Below, piece by piece: positions 60,301 through 64,000 of a stretch of DNA of 64,000 nt. A program made the position numbers and the translations under genes. The stretch's first letter is position 1. Every line of letters begins with the position of its first letter. This DNA comes from Olivibacter sp. SDN3 (lineage in GTDB: Bacteria > Bacteroidota > Bacteroidia > Sphingobacteriales > Sphingobacteriaceae): the NCBI RefSeq assembly GCF_014334135.1, contig NZ_CP060497.1:2418001-2482000 (forward strand), given 5' to 3'. Below the pieces are notes generated by a model. The model was not told where the DNA came from and made no database searches. It was given only the letters and a program-made list of their open reading frames with translations.

Positions 60301-60721
60301 TGACCTTAGCGTATTCTTCCAAGGTGTGCAAGGCAACAGCATTTTGAATCTTAACCTCAATGCCGAAACGAACATTAATGTGCCCGATGCCCTGAACAGG
60401 TGGACACCCACCAATACAGACACCGACATTCCCCGATCAGCGCTCGGATCGCGTATTACCAACAAACAGGTAGAGGATGGTTCGTTTTTAAGGTTAAGGA
60501 ATGTTACCTTGGGCTACAACTTACCCCAACGGATGATCTCACGCTATCTTCGTTCCCTTCGGATATATGTCAGTGGTCAGAACCTATTGACATTCACTTC
60601 CTATACGGGTTTCGATCCGGAGGTAAACGCATTTGGACAAGCTAATTTGAGCATTGGTGTTGATCGGGGAAGTTATCCAATGGCTAAGACCTTTATGTTC
60701 GGACTGAATATCGGTATTTAA
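57344..60721 (+). CDS. SusC/RagA-like TonB-dependent transporter with STN domain
   Basis: The longest frame has 1125 residues; the first Met is at 57344 and the more natural start may be Met9 (57368, MRGKKNPIYDIIQILRIMKL) or Met26 (57419). A signal peptide (LVAFIILIVSLHLSAETRS) leads to a STN domain (ISLNVKNASIAKVFESIEAQ, VSIQLNKVGLTRALEAVLAP). A regulatory-like domain (IRGRVTDENGEPLEGVSVKV) and plug (VVGYGSQQRRDITGSISSIP, ILKDASATAIYGSRGANGVV) come next, and the barrel ends MAKTFMFGLNIGI. It pairs with SusD at 60741. The start at 57368 sits in the loop of a perfect hairpin. Confidence 0.93.
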   Translation: MINYDFPPMRGKKNPIYDIIQILRIMKLVAFIILIVSLHLSAETRSQTISLNVKNASIAKVFESIEAQTDFTVVFNDRFLDPNTRVSIQLNKVGLTRALEAVLAPISLTYNIWENTIVIITPPLKKDKKSEFSLLQERVIRGRVTDENGEPLEGVSVKVGEGTQVAPTNVQGHFSLTIPGNAKTLVFHMIGYEELSVSLGSDNEVNVSLTLQSNQLEEVVVGYGSQQRRDITGSISSIPESDLKNLVLTSPDQALQGRAAGVQMTQSSSAPGGNASVRIRGGNSLSAGNEPLYVIDGFPIYNDNNQYSTGALNNGQPANVLASINPSDIESMEILKDASATAIYGSRGANGVVIITTKRGKAGKSDVNFESYYGLQSIRRKIPLLGASDFAVLANEQAIRLNRPEPYPDPQSFGEGTDWQSEGFQTAPVQNYQLAFNGGDEQTRYAVSGNYFGQEGIVRGSDLQRGSLRVNLDRKVSKKLNIGTSFNASRTTNHQITSDTDPASNITIGSVTALLTTPPTEPVYDQEGNYNRFFSNDGNFVVNPIARLDMLTNSVKTNRILGNLFGEYEIAEGLTARVSLGADQISLKEDFYYPASIQDEGVDAIARQGFINSFSWLNENTLTYRRRFDKHAFTGLLGFTRQAFSRESAQTGAQRFVNDILENHSLNSGAFPLPPSSGKDEWALESYIARVNYDYEGRFLATLTGRIDGSSRFGADNKYSFFPSGSVAWRLSQERFMAPVRFVDDLKLRVSYGVTGNQEIPQYQSLAALGNNNYPVGGAITSGLAPNRVANPNLRWESTAQFDVGLDLALFDERVQITTDFYHKKTVDLLLDVAIPGSSGFTSALQNAGSMLNKGVEFSLNTVNIDRALRWETSFNITFNRNKVLDLGGDFERPAGQASPGRQIPYSGILRVGEPVGIFYGYLTDGLFQSQEEIDASPQPNVELGDRRYKDVNQDGVLDGNDRVILGYAQPDFFYGFTNNISYGGLDLSVFFQGVQGNSILNLNLNAETNINVPDALNRWTPTNTDTDIPRSALGSRITNKQVEDGSFLRLRNVTLGYNLPQRMISRYLRSLRIYVSGQNLLTFTSYTGFDPEVNAFGQANLSIGVDRGSYPMAKTFMFGLNIGI
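57358..57380 (+). promoter_or_regulatory. hairpin TTTTCCCCC-AATGA-GGGGGAAAA at the SusC start
   Basis: A perfect 9-bp stem (57358-57366 with 57372-57380) holds an ATG (57368-57370) in its 5-base loop. If this is the true start, the stem would decide access of the ribosome. If 57344 is the start, it is simply within the first codons. Confidence 0.5.
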
Positions 60722-60740
60722 CATATTAAATCAATGAATA

Positions 60741-62195
60741 ATGAAAAATAAGGCATTACATATAAATTTAGGATTCATCATCATGCTATTCACCATAAAC
60801 GCATGTACCAATAAGTTTTTGGATGAAAGTCCGAAGGATTTTCTATCACCAACTAATTACTATCGTACATCGTCAGATGCAGAGGCCGCAATCATTTCGG
60901 TGTATGCCGGCCTGATGAGTATTTATAGCCAGAATATGTATTTTTTAGCTGATCTACCTTCTGAGCAAACGAATTTTGGAACAGGAACAAACGTCGATCG
61001 TATTAATATCGATAATTTTCAATTTGAAGCAGAGAATCAGATTGTGATGAACATATGGAATCACAGTTACCGCAATATCAACCGTGCAAATGCGGTGATT
61101 GATCGTGTTCCGGATATTGACATGGATGCCCAACGCGCAGGTGTCATTGTAGCGGAAGCCCGATTTTTACGGGCCTTGAATTACTTTAATCTAGTGAGGC
61201 TTTTCGGTGGTGTTCCGCTACGTCTTCAGGAAACGGCTTCACTTGCCGATTTGGGTATACCCCGAAGTTCAGCTGAGGAAGTTTATGAGCTGATCATATC
61301 CGACTTAGTTGAGGCAGAAGCCATTTTGCCAAACACTGTATCAGGCGGAAAGGCTTCTAAAGGAGCGGCATCTACACTGTTAGCTTACGTATACCTTACA
61401 AGGAGTGATTGGTCGAACGCCGCAACAAAAGCACAAGAAGTGGCTGATAATGCCGCGTCCTTTGGTTACAGTCTCTTTGAGGAATATTCGGATATATGGA
61501 AAATCGAAAATGAGAATACGCGGGAACACATCTTCTCCTGCCAATACCAATCAGGTCCAGAAGGCCTGGGAAGCGCTTATTCCCATTTTTTTATGTCCAG
61601 ACAAGCAAATGCAATTCTCAAAGGCGGGAGCGGTTATAGTGCCCACATGGTTGAAGACGCCTTTTGGCAATCGTTTGAAACAAGCGATAAAAGACGCGAC
61701 GCCTCGATTCTTTCCAGTTTTATAGACCCCAATAATCAACAGGTAGTCAGCTATCCTTCCGGAGGACTAACGGAACTGAGTATTTTCAAATATTATGACC
61801 CGGAACCGTTTGCGCGCAACAATAACAACAACAACTATCCGATATTGCGGTACGCAGATGTTTTACTGATATTGGCGGAAGCACTGAACGAGCTCGAAGG
61901 GCCGAATGATAGGGCGTATCGGGCAATGAATGAAATTAGAAGAAGAGCAGGACTAGATGTGCTCGAGCATCTGAGCCAACAACAATTCAGGGATGCCATC
62001 CTGCAAGAGCGAAGCTGGGAATTTTGTTTCGAGTCCAAACGATTCTTCGATTTAATCCGTACGGAAACGCTGATTCCTATTATGCAGGCAGCGGGTAAAA
62101 ATCCAGGGCCAGAAAATCTCTTATATCCCATTCCGCAGCGTGAAATAGACGTTAATGATCAAATAAACGCAGCAGACCAAAACCCTGGCTATTGA
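60741..62195 (+). CDS. SusD/RagB-like outer-membrane nutrient-binding lipoprotein
   Basis: The 484-residue protein has a lipoprotein signal (GFIIMLFTINAC, lipobox INAC) and begins its mature part TNKFLDESPKDFLSPTNYYR. SusD landmarks include EARFLRALNYFNLVRLFGGV, ASKGAASTLLAYVYLTRSDW, ILRYADVLLILAEALNELEG and AILQERSWEFCFESKRFFDL, ending NLLYPIPQREIDVNDQINAA. It is 19 bases after SusC and 6 bases before the GH115 gene. Confidence 0.92.
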   Translation: MKNKALHINLGFIIMLFTINACTNKFLDESPKDFLSPTNYYRTSSDAEAAIISVYAGLMSIYSQNMYFLADLPSEQTNFGTGTNVDRINIDNFQFEAENQIVMNIWNHSYRNINRANAVIDRVPDIDMDAQRAGVIVAEARFLRALNYFNLVRLFGGVPLRLQETASLADLGIPRSSAEEVYELIISDLVEAEAILPNTVSGGKASKGAASTLLAYVYLTRSDWSNAATKAQEVADNAASFGYSLFEEYSDIWKIENENTREHIFSCQYQSGPEGLGSAYSHFFMSRQANAILKGGSGYSAHMVEDAFWQSFETSDKRRDASILSSFIDPNNQQVVSYPSGGLTELSIFKYYDPEPFARNNNNNNYPILRYADVLLILAEALNELEGPNDRAYRAMNEIRRRAGLDVLEHLSQQQFRDAILQERSWEFCFESKRFFDLIRTETLIPIMQAAGKNPGPENLLYPIPQREIDVNDQINAADQNPGY

Positions 62196-62201
62196 TAACA
62201 T

Positions 62202-64000
62202 ATGTTCCATATTTTATTACAGTTGACCATGCAATTGAAAATCCAAGAAAAACAATTCCAACACCTTTTAGCTTTAGTGACCTTCCTATTTGTGTTGGCA
62301 TGTGGTTGTCCCCTTTCAACTTATGCCACAAATGATGCGCTCCTTATCCGAGGTGGGGTGCCCGTCTACGTCCATCCTGAAGAGCCAGCGCCCGTTCGGC
62401 GAGCTGTCCAAGATCTACTAAGGGATCTGGAAGGCGTTTTTGGGCGTTCATCTGCCTTGATAGACACGCTCCCGAAGGATGGTGCAGCTATTGTCGTTGC
62501 CACAGGAGATCGGCACCGGGGCCGTCTATCAGGCGCTACCGGATGGGAAGCACACCAAGTGTATACTGACGGTCATTATATCGTGCTCAATGGCGCTGAT
62601 ACGCGCGGTACCGTTTACGCCATTTACACCTTTAGCGAATCGTGTTTGGGCATCAAACCGTTATGGCGTTGGACATCGGAAAAACCAGTTCCAAAAAAAC
62701 AGATAAGCATCCCCGGACAGTTCCACCAAGCTATTCCATCCCCAAGAATCAAATACCGGGCGTGGTTTCCTAATGACCGGGACCTGCTTGACCCATGGCA
62801 AAGAAATTCGGAGGAAAATTATGAAGCGCTTTATGAGACGATGCTCAGGCTCAAAGTCAACACCTTGGAGGGAGGTATCACAGACGCCCGTAGTTTCAGT
62901 CCCCCTTATCCTTTGGGTCGGGAAGCTGCCATGGCACAAGAACGCGGATTGCTCGTCACGGGGCACCACATGCGTATTTTTGGTTCCAGTTACAACCATT
63001 GGGATGCCTATTGGAAAAATGTGCGGCAGCAACAGCCACCGGCCTTGGAGATCGCCAATGTCGAGGCCCTTGAAGAATGGTGGCGGTACCATGCGGAGCT
63101 AGCCGTCCGTCATAAACTAGATATGATTTGGCTGGTCGGTTTCCGTGGCAACCGCGATATCCCTTTCTGGGAATTTTTCCCCGATTCGCCGAAGGATCCT
63201 CAAGATCGTGCCGATGTGATAGCGGCTATGGTCAGGTCACAGATTGGAATCGTCAAAGAAGCAACCGGGGATCCCCATCCTTTAATGCGGTTGACACTCT
63301 ACAATGAAATGTCAACTCTGGTAGCCAATGGGCATTTTAAATTGCCGAACGAGCCGTCTCTCATACGCAACTTCGTTGCCGCCCGGCGCGATCATTTCCC
63401 GGCGCCGGATATCATGGGGCATTCTTTTTCGGGCGAGCCAACCGGTTATTACCTGAATTTCCAATTCACCTCCTCCGGTTCCCATCTGGCGCAGGCAGAA
63501 GGCCCACGTAAGATGGAGCAGAATTTCCGTATGGTTGACAGTTTGAGTGGAGGGAATCTCGTTTTCTCGGTGGTCAATGCCGGGAACATCCGGGAACATG
63601 TTTTGGAATTATCTGCCAATGCGAAAATGATGTGGGATTTTGACCGGTTTGATTGCCCGTCCTTTTATACCCAATTCTGCAATAAATACTTTGGTCAAGA
63701 ACACGGCCCCGGCATCGCAAAGCTATACCCGGAATTCTTCAATAGCTACTGGCAACAAAAGGAAAGCGATATTCCTGGTTTCGAACGGCAATATCTCTTT
63801 CAAGACATGCGCTATGCGCGAGCCGCTGAGACCTTGATGGGTTATATGGAAAAAGACAGCTATCCAAGCAATCCGCTGGACAACCACGCTCTGGACGATC
63901 CTGACAAAGGTAGCGCGGGTTATTTTCGTGTCCGTTCCGCTGATCAGTTAAATGCCCTTTTAGAGGGCACGGCTGCTAGTATCATCAAGCTGGAAAAAGT
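62202..64000 (+). CDS. GH115-family alpha-glucuronidase (runs off the right edge)
   Basis: The frame is open from an ATG at 62202 (or 62229) to the window end, about 599 residues. A signal peptide (LLALVTFLFVLACGC) is followed by the GH115 N-terminal alpha/beta domain (VPVYVHPEEPAPVRRAVQDL, GHYIVLNGADTRGTVYAIYT) and the catalytic region: SPRIKYRAWFPNDRDLLDPW, TMLRLKVNTLEGGITDARSF, MIWLVGFRGNRDIPFWEFFP, LMRLTLYNEMSTLVANGHFK and MMWDFDRFDCPSFYTQFC. By family it removes 4-O-methyl-glucuronic acid from xylan. The downstream part is not visible. Its place behind SusD makes it the enzyme of this utilisation locus. Confidence 0.85.
   Translation, partial: MFHILLQLTMQLKIQEKQFQHLLALVTFLFVLACGCPLSTYATNDALLIRGGVPVYVHPEEPAPVRRAVQDLLRDLEGVFGRSSALIDTLPKDGAAIVVATGDRHRGRLSGATGWEAHQVYTDGHYIVLNGADTRGTVYAIYTFSESCLGIKPLWRWTSEKPVPKKQISIPGQFHQAIPSPRIKYRAWFPNDRDLLDPWQRNSEENYEALYETMLRLKVNTLEGGITDARSFSPPYPLGREAAMAQERGLLVTGHHMRIFGSSYNHWDAYWKNVRQQQPPALEIANVEALEEWWRYHAELAVRHKLDMIWLVGFRGNRDIPFWEFFPDSPKDPQDRADVIAAMVRSQIGIVKEATGDPHPLMRLTLYNEMSTLVANGHFKLPNEPSLIRNFVAARRDHFPAPDIMGHSFSGEPTGYYLNFQFTSSGSHLAQAEGPRKMEQNFRMVDSLSGGNLVFSVVNAGNIREHVLELSANAKMMWDFDRFDCPSFYTQFCNKYFGQEHGPGIAKLYPEFFNSYWQQKESDIPGFERQYLFQDMRYARAAETLMGYMEKDSYPSNPLDNHALDDPDKGSAGYFRVRSADQLNALLEGTAASIIKLEK

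Overview
The window reads as chromosome of a Bacteroidota member, most likely family Sphingobacteriaceae (Olivibacter, Sphingobacterium, Parapedobacter or Pedobacter type). The signs are two SusC/SusD loci driven by ECF sigma and FecR anti-sigma pairs, Bacteroidota-type tandem FtsX permeases, a LytS/LytTR two-component pair, start sites without Shine-Dalgarno sequences, and occasional TAnnTTTG promoter boxes. The genus is inference. I saw no rRNA, tRNA or CRISPR array.

Layout. 0-8 kb is accessory and partly decayed: the end of an AraC regulator, small SnoaL-like and membrane proteins, a frameshifted TlpA-like thioredoxin, remnants of serine hydrolases, an amidase and a thioredoxin, an XRE/DUF2975 pair, an alpha/beta hydrolase without its catalytic serine, and an intact serine hydrolase. 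8-22 kb holds two large FtsX-type permeases that share a tandem dyad motif upstream, a double-glycine leader peptide, a DsbA/FrnE-type oxidoreductase, a RidA/SnoaL operon opposite an AraC regulator, a secreted protein of unknown function, a LytS/LytTR pair and a DUF6194 protein. 22-28 kb has a broken RhuM gene, then an isoquinoline-1-oxidoreductase-like molybdenum hydroxylase operon (2Fe-2S subunit, cytochrome, molybdopterin subunit). Its cytochrome gene is interrupted by an IS3-family element that seems to have deleted the middle of the gene. A second, partial IS end lies just behind the molybdopterin gene.

28-43.5 kb is mixed: an M20 peptidase, a methyltransferase, a patch of pseudogenes, a GH92 lipoprotein, a stand-alone Cas2-like protein behind a large terminator, an unknown membrane protein with a helically phased GGAAT array upstream, a 44-residue secreted peptide, a TPR lipoprotein sensor kinase with its response regulator, two cysteine-rich mini-proteins next to a secreted thermonuclease, an AlkD-like protein, and an AraC/short-chain dehydrogenase pair.

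43.8-64 kb is a pair of divergent polysaccharide-utilisation loci. The leftward one runs sigma, FecR, SusC, SusD, an alpha-glucuronidase-like hydrolase, then a GHL6-type hydrolase. The rightward one runs sigma, FecR, SusC, SusD, then a GH115 alpha-glucuronidase that leaves the window. In both loci the fecR-susC gap carries an A-run followed by a strong hairpin. Two different glucuronidase-type enzymes in divergent loci suggest glucuronic-acid-decorated glycans such as glucuronoxylan as the substrate; this is inference from the enzyme families.
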